Assembly (NCBI RefSeq): GCF_044751345.1
Contig: NZ_JBIWXY010000002.1
Span: 310,001-374,000 of the forward strand
Direction: 5' to 3'
From: Methylobacillus methanolivorans
Lineage (GTDB): Bacteria > Pseudomonadota > Gammaproteobacteria > Burkholderiales > Methylophilaceae
Length of the DNA: 64,000 bases
In this document: one piece after another, positions 17,814 to 26,790 of the stretch
Layout: each line of letters starts with the position of its first letter
How positions within the stretch are numbered: the first letter of the stretch is position 1
Translations under genes and position numbers: made by a program
Notes under the pieces: model-generated
The model's input: only the letters and a program-made list of their open reading frames with translations
Told to the model about the DNA's origin: nothing
The model's database searches: none

Positions 17814-18356
17814 GTGAATAGGCAGCAAGGTTTCACGCTGGTGGAATTGGTGGTGACGTTGTCTGTGCTGGCAATCTTGCTGGCTGTTGCCGTGCCAAGT
17901 TTCCGCGAGATGCTGCTTAATTTTCAGGTACGTGCAGCAGCAGAAGGTTTGAATACTGGCTTGCAGCTAGCGCGTGCCGAGGCGATTCGACGCAATGCAA
18001 ATGTTGTGTTCACCTTGAGCGGCAATGCCACTTGGACCATAGGTTGTCAGGTCGTGGTTGCCGATGCTGACAGTGATGGCGTGGATGATTGCCCGGAAGT
18101 GATCCAGAACAAGGCTGCTACCGAAGGTGCTGTCAGTGTGGCGGTGGATGTTGTGCCCGCAGGCGCAACTACTGTGACATTCAATGGGCTGGGCCGTGTC
18201 ACCTTCAACAATGATGGCAGTAATGTGATGCGCCAGATCGACATTGCGGCCACTGAAGCCAATGCCAATGGGTTGAGGATATTGATCAGGGGAGGGAGTG
18301 TGCATTTTTGTGACCCCAATATATCAACAGTGGGAGATCCTCGCGTATGCGCTTAA
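17814..18356 (+). CDS. fimT: Minor pilin FimT/GspH family
   Basis: The 180 aa protein has the prepilin leader MNRQQGFTLVELVVTLSVLAILLAVAVPSF and the GspH/FimT region (EGLNTGLQLARAEAIRRNANVVFTL), followed by a beta domain with FNGLGRVTF. The start is a GTG directly after the pilE stop, so translation is coupled. Minor pilins of this type prime pilus assembly at the inner membrane, and FimT in some species binds DNA for uptake. The end overlaps pilV by 10 bases. Confidence 0.88.
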   Translation: MNRQQGFTLVELVVTLSVLAILLAVAVPSFREMLLNFQVRAAAEGLNTGLQLARAEAIRRNANVVFTLSGNATWTIGCQVVVADADSDGVDDCPEVIQNKAATEGAVSVAVDVVPAGATTVTFNGLGRVTFNNDGSNVMRQIDIAATEANANGLRILIRGGSVHFCDPNISTVGDPRVCA

Positions 18357-18799
18357 GCTATCTTTCCACGCCACGACGCGCTAGCCAGGAGGGAGCTATC
18401 CTGCTGGAGGGCTTGATCGCCATCCTGATTTTCTCCATGGGCATATTGGCAATTATCGGCTTGCAGGCTGCCTCCATGAAAACCGTCTCCGATGCGCAAT
18501 ATCGGCTGGAAGCGAGTTATCTGGCCAACCGCCTGGTGGCGAGTATCTGGACAGCAGGGCCAACAAAAATCTCGACGTATGGCTTGCCCGGTGGCAGCTC
18601 GCCTGAGTTGGCAGACTGGCTCGCGGATGTAAAAAACCGTTTGCCCGGAGCTGAAAACAAGGCGCCTACGGTGGTGATTGCAGGGGATGCGACTGCCGGT
18701 TTTACCGCCACGGTCACTGTCTTCTGGCAACCGCCTGCTGAAACCGAGGCACATAGTCACACTACAGTGGCTTATATCAATACGAATCAAACGCCATGA
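18347..18799 (+). CDS. pilV: Minor pilin PilV
   Basis: The 150 aa product has a leader region SQEGAILLEGLIAILIFSMGILAIIGLQAASMK. The pattern GAILLEGLIAILIFSMGILAI with the conserved Glu and the PilV-typical QAASMKTVSDAQYRLEASYLANRL identify it. Mature length is short. It overlaps fimT at its start and pilW at its end by 4 bases (ATGA). PilV, PilW, PilX and FimT/PilE are thought to form the tip-priming complex with PilY1. Confidence 0.88.
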   Translation: MRLSYLSTPRRASQEGAILLEGLIAILIFSMGILAIIGLQAASMKTVSDAQYRLEASYLANRLVASIWTAGPTKISTYGLPGGSSPELADWLADVKNRLPGAENKAPTVVIAGDATAGFTATVTVFWQPPAETEAHSHTTVAYINTNQTP

Positions 18800-19827
18800 A
18801 GATGAATACCCTATTGAAACCCCATGCCGGGTTTAGCCTGGTGGAAGTCATGGTGGGCATGACCATAGGCCTGATCGGCATGCTGGTGATCGCCCAAGTG
18901 TTGTCCGTTTCGCAAGATAACAACCGCACCACCAACAGCGGTGGCACTGCTCAGCAGAATGGCGCCCTGGCGCTGCTGGCGATTGAACGTGACATACGCC
19001 AATCGGGCTATGGCATGAACGTATCGCAAAACCTGGGGTGTCGTGTTCTGGGCACAGATGGCAGCACGGGATATGCAATTGATTTCCTGTTGACCCCGGC
19101 GGTGATTACCCAGGGCCTTGATACTGCGCCTGATGTTATCCAGCTTACTTATAGCAATGCCAGCATGGTCACCAGCCCTACTGCATTGATGCAGACGATG
19201 GCTGCGGCAACTGCCGATTATGTGGTTTCTAACCGTTTTGGCTTCAATGTCAACGATGTGCTGGTCGTGGCCGCCCCAGGGCAGGATTGCGACTTGGTGC
19301 AGATTACCGCAACCCCTGGCAACCCGTATCAGAACAATATCACCCATGCCGCCTCAGGGCGCTATCAGGGCAACCAGATATTTAATAGCGGTGCCCAACT
19401 GTACAACATGGGCAGGACACCAGTGAGCAATCGCTATTCTATTGTCGATGGTGGCTTACAAGTACTCTCTGCATTGAGTGGGGAGGCAGAGTTGATCGCC
19501 GATGGCGTGATTGATCTGCAAGCCGATTATGGCCTCAATCTCGACGGTGACACGGAAAACACCGTTGATGAGTATCGTACCTCGCCTGACTTGGATGGCA
19601 ATGGCGTGGTGACCTGGGATGAATGGGAAAAAGTGATTGCCATACGGATTGGCTTAGTGAGCCGCAGCAGCAAACGCGAGGCAAGCAATGTCACCACTGA
19701 ATTGCCCCGCTGGGTGGGCGGCACTTTCGGCAATGTTTCCACGCAGGAAAATTGGCAACAATACCGTTACCGTGTGTTTGAGACCACCGTGGTAATACGT
19801 AATATCTTGTGGAAACCGCCAACATGA
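18796..19827 (+). CDS. pilW: Minor pilin PilW
   Basis: The 343 aa protein has the leader and helix GFSLVEVMVGMTIGLIGMLVIAQVLSVSQ, then RTTNSGGTAQQNGALALLAIERDIRQSGYGMN, the typical PilW pattern. A Cys pair (LGCRV and GQDCDLV) may stabilise the large C-terminal domain. Length fits PilW. Its stop overlaps the pilX start (ATGA at 19824-19827). Confidence 0.92.
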   Translation: MKMNTLLKPHAGFSLVEVMVGMTIGLIGMLVIAQVLSVSQDNNRTTNSGGTAQQNGALALLAIERDIRQSGYGMNVSQNLGCRVLGTDGSTGYAIDFLLTPAVITQGLDTAPDVIQLTYSNASMVTSPTALMQTMAAATADYVVSNRFGFNVNDVLVVAAPGQDCDLVQITATPGNPYQNNITHAASGRYQGNQIFNSGAQLYNMGRTPVSNRYSIVDGGLQVLSALSGEAELIADGVIDLQADYGLNLDGDTENTVDEYRTSPDLDGNGVVTWDEWEKVIAIRIGLVSRSSKREASNVTTELPRWVGGTFGNVSTQENWQQYRYRVFETTVVIRNILWKPPT

Positions 19828-20441
19828 TGAAGCAAAAGTTGATGATGCCTGCGCTTGCCACCGCATCGCGCCAGCACGGTGTGGTGCTGATGGTGGCGTT
19901 GATTGTGCTGATCGCCATGACACTGGCTGGCTTGGCATTATGGCGCGCTGTTGACTCCGGCAACGTCATCGCCGGTAACCTTGCTTTCAAGCAATCTGCC
20001 ACCATGTCCGCAGACCGTGGTTTACAGGCTGCATTGGTCTGGCTGGATAACAACCGTAATGCGCTGGCCGATAGTGACACCGCTCATGGCTATATCGCTA
20101 ATACCTTGAGTACCGAGCCTGACTGGTATGGCAACAGCATCTGGAGTAACGCGGTAGACCTGGGTGCCGACGCTGCCGGCAATCGGGTGCAATACCTGAT
20201 TCACAGGCTATGCCGGACGACAGGAGCCTATAACGGTGAAGACGGCACAGGCCAGGCCAACTCTTGCTCTACCTCCTTATCCAAAGCCCCGGTGACTAAC
20301 GCTACATTGGGTAGCAGCTTGCAAATCGGCGCGGCTGTCTATCAATCCAACCCATCCATCTACTACCGCATCACCGCCCGCGTGCTTGGCCCTCGTAACA
20401 CTATCAGCATCGTCCAGGCAACCGTCATGGTGCCGGTATAA
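19824..20441 (+). CDS. pilX: Minor pilin PilX
   Basis: The 205 aa protein starts MMKQKLMMPALATASRQHGVVLMVALIVLIAMTLAGLALWRAVDSGNVIAGNLAFKQSA. The HGVVLMVALIVL leader with ALWRAVDSGNVIAGN is characteristic of PilX, which lacks the usual Glu5 in many members. A GTG at 19809 opens the frame, but the ATG overlapping the pilW stop is the natural coupled start. Two or more Cys (RLCRTTG and NSCSTSL) may form a disulfide. Confidence 0.88.
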   Translation: MMKQKLMMPALATASRQHGVVLMVALIVLIAMTLAGLALWRAVDSGNVIAGNLAFKQSATMSADRGLQAALVWLDNNRNALADSDTAHGYIANTLSTEPDWYGNSIWSNAVDLGADAAGNRVQYLIHRLCRTTGAYNGEDGTGQANSCSTSLSKAPVTNATLGSSLQIGAAVYQSNPSIYYRITARVLGPRNTISIVQATVMVPV

Positions 20442-20470
20442 ACACCCCCAGTCTTACAGGGAGAACAATA

Positions 20471-23400
20471 ATGCAACAACATCACACAAGATTCTGGTGG
20501 AAAACCCTGCTGCTGATCAGCTCGTTGGTTGGGTATGCACTGAGTGCGCAAGCTGCAGTGACCGATATTTCCAGCAACCCGCTTTCCACTGCTTCGGGTA
20601 CTGTGGTGCGGCCTAATGTGATGTTTGTGCTGGATGATTCGGGGAGCATGAATTTTAATTTTATGCCGGATTATGTTGGCTGGTCGCAACATAATTATAA
20701 ATGTCGCGGGGGGGCAAGTGGGAGAACTAATGATGGTAACGGTAGGTGTGGGGGAGCCACAACATCAGGAAATGATAAAATTACAGATGGTGGTGATCCT
20801 CCTGTGTATAGCCATTATTTTAATGCGATTTATTACAATCCCAATGTAAGTTACACCCCGCCAGTCAACCCCTGTGACGCTTCTCAATATTTGCCATCCA
20901 TGACGAGTGGAAATACAAATGGATGGAAATCAGTAAGGGTGAATGGTCACTCGATTAGTGATACATGCCAACAAAACTCTGGTATTGCTAATTTAGTTAC
21001 TGCCTATCCAGAACGATACTATTGCACCACGAATTCCAATAATGATTGCAAGAGAAATGGGATTGATCAACGTACCACAACACCAAATAGTGGGTTTGAT
21101 AATCAAGCGGGAGATTATGACTGGCCATTTGGTAGCTACACTCGCGCAGTCGTCAAACAAACGAGCAATCCTCATTATTTTTTGATTATTCCCAAGGAAT
21201 ATTGCACGAAAAGTAACTTGAATGAGTGCACGTTAAGTGCCAGCCCAACGACAACGCACCCTGTGCCTGCGTATGTCAGGTTTTGTAGTACCAGTGATTT
21301 TGCAGACGACTCTTCTACCTCTCAGGCAGTCAGTGGGCAAAGTGGAGGAGTAAATAAATGTCAGGCAAAACTTGATAGTGGCCACTTATATGCTCGTTAC
21401 GGCAATTTCAAACGTGTTGATATTGTTTCAACTAACACATATACCAAGTCATTAGATCGTATTGATTGTTCTGGAACTAGTTGTAGTTATACCGAGGAAA
21501 TGACCAATTTCTCCAACTGGTATGCTTATTACCGTACACGCATGATGACAATGAAAACTGCTGCAGGTGCTGCATTTTCGACGATTGATAATAGTTACCG
21601 AGTTGGATTCGTCACGATTAATACTGGTAATCCAGTAAGGGAAGAAAAGTATCTCAAAATTGCAGATTTTGAACCAGCTCATAAGGAGGCATGGTACAAA
21701 AAGTTCTATTCATCTTCAGTCACCGGTAACACTGGAACTGGTACCCCTTTACGGCCCGCTCTGTCTCGTGTTGGCCGTCATTATGCAGGCAAGACGGATG
21801 GTATTAATGCCGGGATGAAGGATGATCCTGTGCAGTTTGCTTGTCAGCAGAATTTTGCAATATTAACTACTGATGGCTATTGGAATGGAGGGGTTGGAGT
21901 TGATATTGGTGGAGGGGCAAATATAAAAAATCAAGACAATGTTGATGGTGGATATTCCAGGCGGGCAGATGGTGCATATGATGGTGCGGTTGCTGGAGCG
22001 ACAGATACGCTTGCTGATGTTGCTATGTACTACTATAAAACCGACTTGCGTGAGGATATGGAAAATAAGGTTCCAACAACGAGTAAAGATAAATATGCCG
22101 CACAACATATGAACACTTTTACGTTGGGGCTGGGGCTAGATGGAGAGTTGGATTATCGATCCGATTATGAAGTGGCTAGTGAAGGAGATTTTGCCGAGAT
22201 TAAACAAGGGTTCCTGGATTGGCCTAAGCCAGTGGCAGATTCTCCCAGTGCGTTGGACGATCTCTGGCATGCCGCTGTCAATGGTCGTGGTTTGTATTTC
22301 AGTGCCAAGCAGCCCAAGGAGTTGATTTCCGGTTTGCGTAGCGCCTTGGCTGGCGTATCTGATAGAACAGGTGCAGCGGCGGCTTCAGCAACCAGTAGCC
22401 CGAATATTACCCAAACTGATAACTATATTTTCAGCTCGACTTATCGCAGTGTGCATTGGGATGGCGACGTGCAGGCGCAGACCATCAACCCGGCCGATGG
22501 CACGGTCAGTGAGGCCCATGTGTGGAGTGCGCAGGCACAGTTGAATGGCAGCGGCCGTAGTATCTTCAAGATTGATCCCAGCTCGCAGATGATTGAGCCA
22601 TTTGCATGGGATAACTTGAGTGTTGAGGAAAAAGCTTACTTTAATAACAAGTGCGAGTTGCTATCACAGTGCAATGGGTTCACTGCTGCCACCAAGGAGA
22701 TTGCAAATTCAGGCGAGAACCTGCTGAATTACCTGCGTGGTCAATCTATCAATAGTGGTGAGCTTGCCCAAACTGAGAAAGCCTACCGTCTGCGCACGCA
22801 TTTGCTTGGCGATATCGTCAACTCTGCGCCTGCCTACGTGAAGCAACCGCGATTCAACTTTATTGATAGCGTCACCCCTAATTACCAAGCGTTCAAGACT
22901 GCACAGGCGGATCGGCATGGCATGCTGTATGTAGGCGGTAACGACGGCATGTTGCACGCATTCAACACGACCAGTGGTGCAGAAAGCTGGGCCTATGTGC
23001 CCCACTCTGTCATGCCTAATATGTATAAGCTGGCTGACAAGAACTACGGTGCGAATCACCAGTTCCTCGTGGATGGTTCGCCACAGGTGATGGATGTTTA
23101 TGATGCCTCAACTTCTGCCTGGCGCACTATTCTGGTCGGGGGCTTGAATGCAGGTGGGCGTGGATATTATGCATTGGATGTAACCAATGAAGATAACCCC
23201 AAAGCATTGTGGGAGTTCTGCCATAGCGAGGCTTATTGCAGTCATGCGGATGCAGACCTGGGGTTTACTTATGGTAACCCTATCATTACCAAGCTGCCGG
23301 AAGGTAGCGCCAATGCAGGCCGTTGGGTGGTGATATTCACTTCGGGTTATAACAATGTCTCGCCCGGCAATGGCCAAGGGTACCTGTTCGTGGTGGATGC

Positions 23401-24247
23401 GATTACTGGGGCATTGATTCACAAGCTAGGTACAGGTGAGGGTACGGCTGAGACGCCGAGTGGCTTTGCGAAGCTGGCTAGTAGTTCTGGGATTAACGGT
23501 AACGCCGATATCAATGCCGCTTCGGTGGCATTGTACGGTGGTGATCTCCAAGGCAACTTGTGGAAAGTTAATCTAGAAGTATCCATCCCTACGATTAGTC
23601 TCATGGCTAGGCTGACTGATCCGGCAGGTCTCGGCCAGCCGATTACCACCAAGCCTGAAATTGGCAAGGTGCCCAAGGTGACAGAGCCAGTCATTTTCGT
23701 GGCCACTGGTCGCTACTTGGGGCTAAGCGATGTTACCAACAGCCAGGTGCAGTCGGTATATGCCATTCGCGATAATGGCGTGAGTTACACCGGACGTGCG
23801 CTGACAGCCCGAGTCATCACGCATGGCGATACGACTTCCTCGATTGATGGCAGTGCGCTGGATTGGGCAGGTGGTGGCTGGTATGTTGATCTGCCTGAGA
23901 CGCGCGAGCGCGTTAATCTTGATCCTCAATTGGCGCTGGGCACATTGACTATCAACAGCAACACCCCGCAGATTGATAATGTCAATTCCGATGGTTGCTC
24001 GCTAGGCGGGACGACGCGGGTTTACCAGTTTGATTACCGTACAGGACTGATGGTGCCAGGCGCAACGCATTTTGGCCAGAAACTGGCTACAGGGTTGACG
24101 GTGGGGATGGTGATTGTGCGCCTGCCCAATGGGCAGTTGAAAGCCATCATTACCGATGCACAAGGCCGCAAGACCACGATAGGCATTGATACTGCTGCTT
24201 CTGATAGTGTATCCCGGCGCACTGGCTGGCGTGAACTGACCAAGTAG
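20471..24247 (+). CDS. pilY1: PilY1-like pilus tip adhesin / assembly protein
   Basis: The 1258 aa protein has a signal peptide (WWKTLLLISSLVGYALSAQA), a von Willebrand A-like N-terminal half with MIDAS-like motif VLDDSGSMN near residue 55, and the conserved PilY1 C-terminal beta-propeller (about 760-1190; GGNDGMLHAFN, GGLNAGGRGYYALDVTNED, GGDLQGNLWKV). PilY1 sits at the pilus tip and regulates extension, retraction and attachment. The N-terminal half (about 20,650-22,200) is visibly richer in AT than the C-terminal half and has many Cys and Asn codons, which suggests diversification or exchange of the exposed module. The propeller calcium loop known from Pseudomonas PilY1 is not clearly preserved. 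A terminator follows. Confidence 0.93.
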   Translation: MQQHHTRFWWKTLLLISSLVGYALSAQAAVTDISSNPLSTASGTVVRPNVMFVLDDSGSMNFNFMPDYVGWSQHNYKCRGGASGRTNDGNGRCGGATTSGNDKITDGGDPPVYSHYFNAIYYNPNVSYTPPVNPCDASQYLPSMTSGNTNGWKSVRVNGHSISDTCQQNSGIANLVTAYPERYYCTTNSNNDCKRNGIDQRTTTPNSGFDNQAGDYDWPFGSYTRAVVKQTSNPHYFLIIPKEYCTKSNLNECTLSASPTTTHPVPAYVRFCSTSDFADDSSTSQAVSGQSGGVNKCQAKLDSGHLYARYGNFKRVDIVSTNTYTKSLDRIDCSGTSCSYTEEMTNFSNWYAYYRTRMMTMKTAAGAAFSTIDNSYRVGFVTINTGNPVREEKYLKIADFEPAHKEAWYKKFYSSSVTGNTGTGTPLRPALSRVGRHYAGKTDGINAGMKDDPVQFACQQNFAILTTDGYWNGGVGVDIGGGANIKNQDNVDGGYSRRADGAYDGAVAGATDTLADVAMYYYKTDLREDMENKVPTTSKDKYAAQHMNTFTLGLGLDGELDYRSDYEVASEGDFAEIKQGFLDWPKPVADSPSALDDLWHAAVNGRGLYFSAKQPKELISGLRSALAGVSDRTGAAAASATSSPNITQTDNYIFSSTYRSVHWDGDVQAQTINPADGTVSEAHVWSAQAQLNGSGRSIFKIDPSSQMIEPFAWDNLSVEEKAYFNNKCELLSQCNGFTAATKEIANSGENLLNYLRGQSINSGELAQTEKAYRLRTHLLGDIVNSAPAYVKQPRFNFIDSVTPNYQAFKTAQADRHGMLYVGGNDGMLHAFNTTSGAESWAYVPHSVMPNMYKLADKNYGANHQFLVDGSPQVMDVYDASTSAWRTILVGGLNAGGRGYYALDVTNEDNPKALWEFCHSEAYCSHADADLGFTYGNPIITKLPEGSANAGRWVVIFTSGYNNVSPGNGQGYLFVVDAITGALIHKLGTGEGTAETPSGFAKLASSSGINGNADINAASVALYGGDLQGNLWKVNLEVSIPTISLMARLTDPAGLGQPITTKPEIGKVPKVTEPVIFVATGRYLGLSDVTNSQVQSVYAIRDNGVSYTGRALTARVITHGDTTSSIDGSALDWAGGGWYVDLPETRERVNLDPQLALGTLTINSNTPQIDNVNSDGCSLGGTTRVYQFDYRTGLMVPGATHFGQKLATGLTVGMVIVRLPNGQLKAIITDAQGRKTTIGIDTAASDSVSRRTGWRELTK

Positions 24248-24273
24248 CATTCCCTCAAGGGAAATACTTTACC

Positions 24274-24302
24274 AAAGCCAGGGTGTGCACCCTGGCTTTT
24301 TT
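24274..24302. terminator. Bidirectional terminator between pilY1 and gshB
   Basis: The 11-base arms AAAGCCAGGGT and ACCCTGGCTTT enclose GTGC. TTTTTT follows on the plus strand and AAAG precedes it, so both convergent genes can use it. It lies about 27 bases after the pilY1 stop and ends inside the 3' edge of gshB. Confidence 0.88.
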
Positions 24303-25239
24303 ATTGTGCGGCGGCTTCCAGCCTGTCGAGCAGGATGCTGGCTGGATTGCAATCCGTTTGTGCGGCAATCTCGACCATGCCCGTAGGGCTGGTGACGTTG
24401 ATTTCGGTGAGATGTTCGCCGATCACGTCCAGGCCGACCAAGAATAAGCCTTTTTCCTTCAGCACCTTGCCGACGGTATTGGCGATCTCGTAATCACGAT
24501 CAGTCAGTGGTTGGGCAACTCCCTTACCGCCAGCGGCAAGGTTGCCACGAGTTTCGCCATTTTGCGGGATGCGGGCCAGCGCGTAAGGCAGAGGCTCGCC
24601 ATCAAGGACGATAATGCGTTTGTCACCTTGTGTAATCGCAGGCAGGTAGCGTTGCGCCATGATGGTCTGCTTGCCATGTTGCGTGATGGTTTCAAGGATG
24701 ACACCGAGATTGGGGTCACCCTGTTTGAGGCGGAATACGCCGCTGCCACCCATGCCATCCAGTGGCTTGACGACGATATCTTCATGCTCAGCCAGAAATT
24801 CTCGAATCACTGCTTGTTCGCTGCTGACCAGGAAAGTAGGTGCAAACTGCGGGAAGTTGAGTACCGCGAGCTTTTCATTCCAATCGCGAATGGCAGCAGG
24901 GTTGTTATAAACGCGAGCTCCTTGTTTTGCCGCCTGCTCTAGCAAGTAGGTGCTGTAGAGATATTCATTGTCGAACGGTGGATCCTTGCGCATGAGGATG
25001 GCATCAAAGGCTTGCGGTGCTTCTTCTGCCATGCTGCCCAGTGAATACCATGTTGCACCCTCTGCAAACTTGAAAGGGTGACACCTCAGCCTAGCTTCGT
25101 TGTGACGCAGCAGGATGTCGTGTTGCATGGCAACATATAGCGAGTGCCCGCGTGATGCGGCTTCGCGCATGATGGTCAGGCTAGTGTCCTTGTAGGGCTT
25201 GAGGCTGTCCAGCGGGTCGAGAATAAAAGCGATGCGCAT
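24301..25239 (-). CDS. gshB: Glutathione synthetase
   Basis: This ATP-grasp enzyme adds glycine to gamma-glutamylcysteine. The 312 aa product begins MRIAFILDPLDSLKPYKDTSLTIMREA. The ATP-binding motifs are IVVKPLDGMGGSGVFRL, GDKRIIVLDGEPLPYALARIPQNGETRGNLAAGG and a metal site near the end (INVTSPTGMVEI). The open frame extends upstream into gshA, but the ATG at 25239 (or its neighbour at 25242) gives the family N-terminus. It lies about 19 bases after gshA, so the two steps of glutathione synthesis form one operon. Glutathione also feeds formaldehyde and oxidant defence in methylotrophs. Confidence 0.96.
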   Translation of the reverse strand: MRIAFILDPLDSLKPYKDTSLTIMREAASRGHSLYVAMQHDILLRHNEARLRCHPFKFAEGATWYSLGSMAEEAPQAFDAILMRKDPPFDNEYLYSTYLLEQAAKQGARVYNNPAAIRDWNEKLAVLNFPQFAPTFLVSSEQAVIREFLAEHEDIVVKPLDGMGGSGVFRLKQGDPNLGVILETITQHGKQTIMAQRYLPAITQGDKRIIVLDGEPLPYALARIPQNGETRGNLAAGGKGVAQPLTDRDYEIANTVGKVLKEKGLFLVGLDVIGEHLTEINVTSPTGMVEIAAQTDCNPASILLDRLEAAAQ

Positions 25240-25258
25240 CATTGAAGTGTTAATAGCT

Positions 25259-26545
25259 CTAGTCGAGGTTGTCCGGGTCAGTTTCTTCCAGTTCGATGGA
25301 GGCGGCAAGCAGTGCCAGCCTCGCGACCACGCCGTAAGCGTAAAAGCGGTTGGGTGGTGCATCTGGTGCGCCTGCACAATCTGGCGTGGAGCAGGGTGTG
25401 GCAAAGGCGAGCGGCTCAAAGTGCATGCCAGGGGCATTGAGGTTTTCGTCAGCGCCACGTGAAGTATGCACACGGTAAAAACCACCCACCACGAAGTGAT
25501 CCATCATGTAGATCACCGGCTCGGCAACGGCTTCGTTGAGGTGCTCGAAGGTATAAACGCCTTCTTGCAGGATGACTTCGCTGACCTTGAGACCTTCCTT
25601 CACCACGGACATTTTGTTGCGTTGTTTGCGATTGAGGTCACGCACATCGTCAGGACTCTTCACGGTCATGATGCCCATACCATAGGTGCCAGCATCGGCC
25701 TTGACGATGACAAATGGCTCCTGCTTCACGCCATATTCTGCATATTTCTCACGGATTTTCGCCAGCAGGGCTTCTACTTTGTCTGCCAGTTGATCTTCGC
25801 CAACACGCGCATGAAAATCCAGGCCGTCACAGGTGTCGAAATAAGGGTTGAGTAGCCAAGGGTCTATCTCGATCAGGGAAGCAAATTCTTCCACGATGTG
25901 GTTATAGGCACTGAAATGATGCGATTTACGGCGCGTGGCCCATCCTGCGTGCAATGGTGGGATTAATGATTGCTCCAGCCCTTGCAGTATTTCAGGTACA
26001 CCACCTGACAGGTCATTATTGAGCAGGATGGCGCAGCTGTCGAAGTTATCCAGCACCAGGCGATTGCCCTTGCGCTGTACTGGCTCTAGCAGGATGCTGT
26101 GCCCATCATGCGTTTCCAGGAATGTAGGTTCTGTAATCTCGGGTGAAATGCTGCCTATGCGCACTTCCAGCCCTGCTTGGCGCAAGATGTGGGTAAGGGC
26201 ATATACATTACGCAGATAAAAAGTGTTGCGCGTGTGATTCTCTGGAATCACTAGTAGTCGGCGAGCATCAGGGCAAATTTTTTCTACAGCCACCATTGCC
26301 GCTTGAATCCCGAGCGGCAAGAAGTCTGGGTTGAGGTTGTTGAAGCCTCCTGGAAACAGATTAGTATCAACTGGCGCGAGCTTAAAGCCTGCGTTACGTA
26401 AATCTACTGAAGCATAGAACGGGGCACCATGTTCTTGCCATTGGCTGCGGAACCAGTGCTCAATGCGCGGCATGTTGTCGAGCAGCCGTTTTTCCAGTTC
26501 AAGTAAGGGGCCGGTAAGGGCCGTTGTAAGGTGTGGAACCATCAT
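25259..26545 (-). CDS. gshA: Glutamate-cysteine ligase, proteobacterial (ferrooxidans) type
   Basis: The 428 aa product matches the branch of GshA found in Acidithiobacillus and betaproteobacteria, which is unrelated in sequence to E. coli GshA. Characteristic stretches are APVDTNLFPGGFNNLNPDFL, VIPENHTRNTFYLRNVYAL, LLNNDLSGGVPEIL and VIVKADAGTYGMGIMTV. It makes gamma-glutamylcysteine, the first step of glutathione synthesis. A -10-like TAAAAT lies upstream near 26,590 on the minus strand. No clear Shine-Dalgarno is seen. The predicted sRNA terminator at 26613-26637 separates it from the nitrogen locus. Confidence 0.93.
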   Translation of the reverse strand: MMVPHLTTALTGPLLELEKRLLDNMPRIEHWFRSQWQEHGAPFYASVDLRNAGFKLAPVDTNLFPGGFNNLNPDFLPLGIQAAMVAVEKICPDARRLLVIPENHTRNTFYLRNVYALTHILRQAGLEVRIGSISPEITEPTFLETHDGHSILLEPVQRKGNRLVLDNFDSCAILLNNDLSGGVPEILQGLEQSLIPPLHAGWATRRKSHHFSAYNHIVEEFASLIEIDPWLLNPYFDTCDGLDFHARVGEDQLADKVEALLAKIREKYAEYGVKQEPFVIVKADAGTYGMGIMTVKSPDDVRDLNRKQRNKMSVVKEGLKVSEVILQEGVYTFEHLNEAVAEPVIYMMDHFVVGGFYRVHTSRGADENLNAPGMHFEPLAFATPCSTPDCAGAPDAPPNRFYAYGVVARLALLAASIELEETDPDNLD

Positions 26546-26612
26546 GGTAAGGGGTGCACCTGATAAGCCAAGAGAATAGGCGGAGATTTTAGCCTAAAGC
26601 TGTGCAGAGGCG

Positions 26613-26637
26613 AAAAAAAAGGGCGCTATAAGCGCCC
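26613..26637 (-). terminator. Intrinsic terminator of the predicted sRNA
   Basis: The stem GGGCGCT (26637-26631) pairs with AGCGCCC (26627-26621) around a 3-base loop. Eight consecutive U follow on the minus strand (26620-26613). No protein gene lies between it and the terminator of amtB, so it must end another transcript. Confidence 0.85.
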
Positions 26638-26715
26638 TGAGGAGGAGGAGATAATGCATAAAACTAGGCAGTAAAATGTTCTAGGTCTTGCGACGTAAAG
26701 ATCACATTACGCTTG
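26613..26715 (-). ncRNA. Predicted sigma54/NtrC-controlled small RNA, about 100 nt
   Basis: From a predicted start near 26715 the RNA would have a small 5' stem (CGTAA/TTACG at 26694-26698 and 26707-26711), a linker with two CUAG copies, a CU-rich single-stranded stretch CUCCUCCUCCUC (26640-26651), and a terminator GGGCGCU-UAU-AGCGCCC followed by eight U (26613-26637). A CU-rich anti-Shine-Dalgarno seed just before the terminator is typical of trans-acting sRNAs. Ten bases, UUAUCUCCUC, match the glnK ribosome-binding site perfectly. I do not recognise the RNA as a known family. Promoter and terminator are clear; the function is inference. Confidence 0.7.
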
Positions 26716-26725
26716 CTAATACATA

Positions 26726-26741
26726 AGCAAGTGCTGTGCCA
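26726..26741 (-). promoter_or_regulatory. Sigma54 (-24/-12) promoter of the sRNA
   Basis: The minus strand reads TGGCACAGCACTTGCT, an exact match to TGGCAC-N5-TTGCW. The 19-base stretch that continues with TAT differs from the torF promoter (29584-29599) only inside the N5 spacer. The transcription start is expected near 26715. Confidence 0.85.
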
Positions 26742-26790
26742 GTTTTTCAGGGCCAAATCAGGCTGGTTTTGCAGGGTTGTCGATGAATGT

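Noticed and set aside
26655..26675. Six-codon reading frame after AGGAGGAGGAG on the plus strand
   Set aside because: The apparent strong Shine-Dalgarno is the antisense of the CU-rich part of the sRNA. The peptide is tiny and the sigma54 promoter and terminator are on the other strand.
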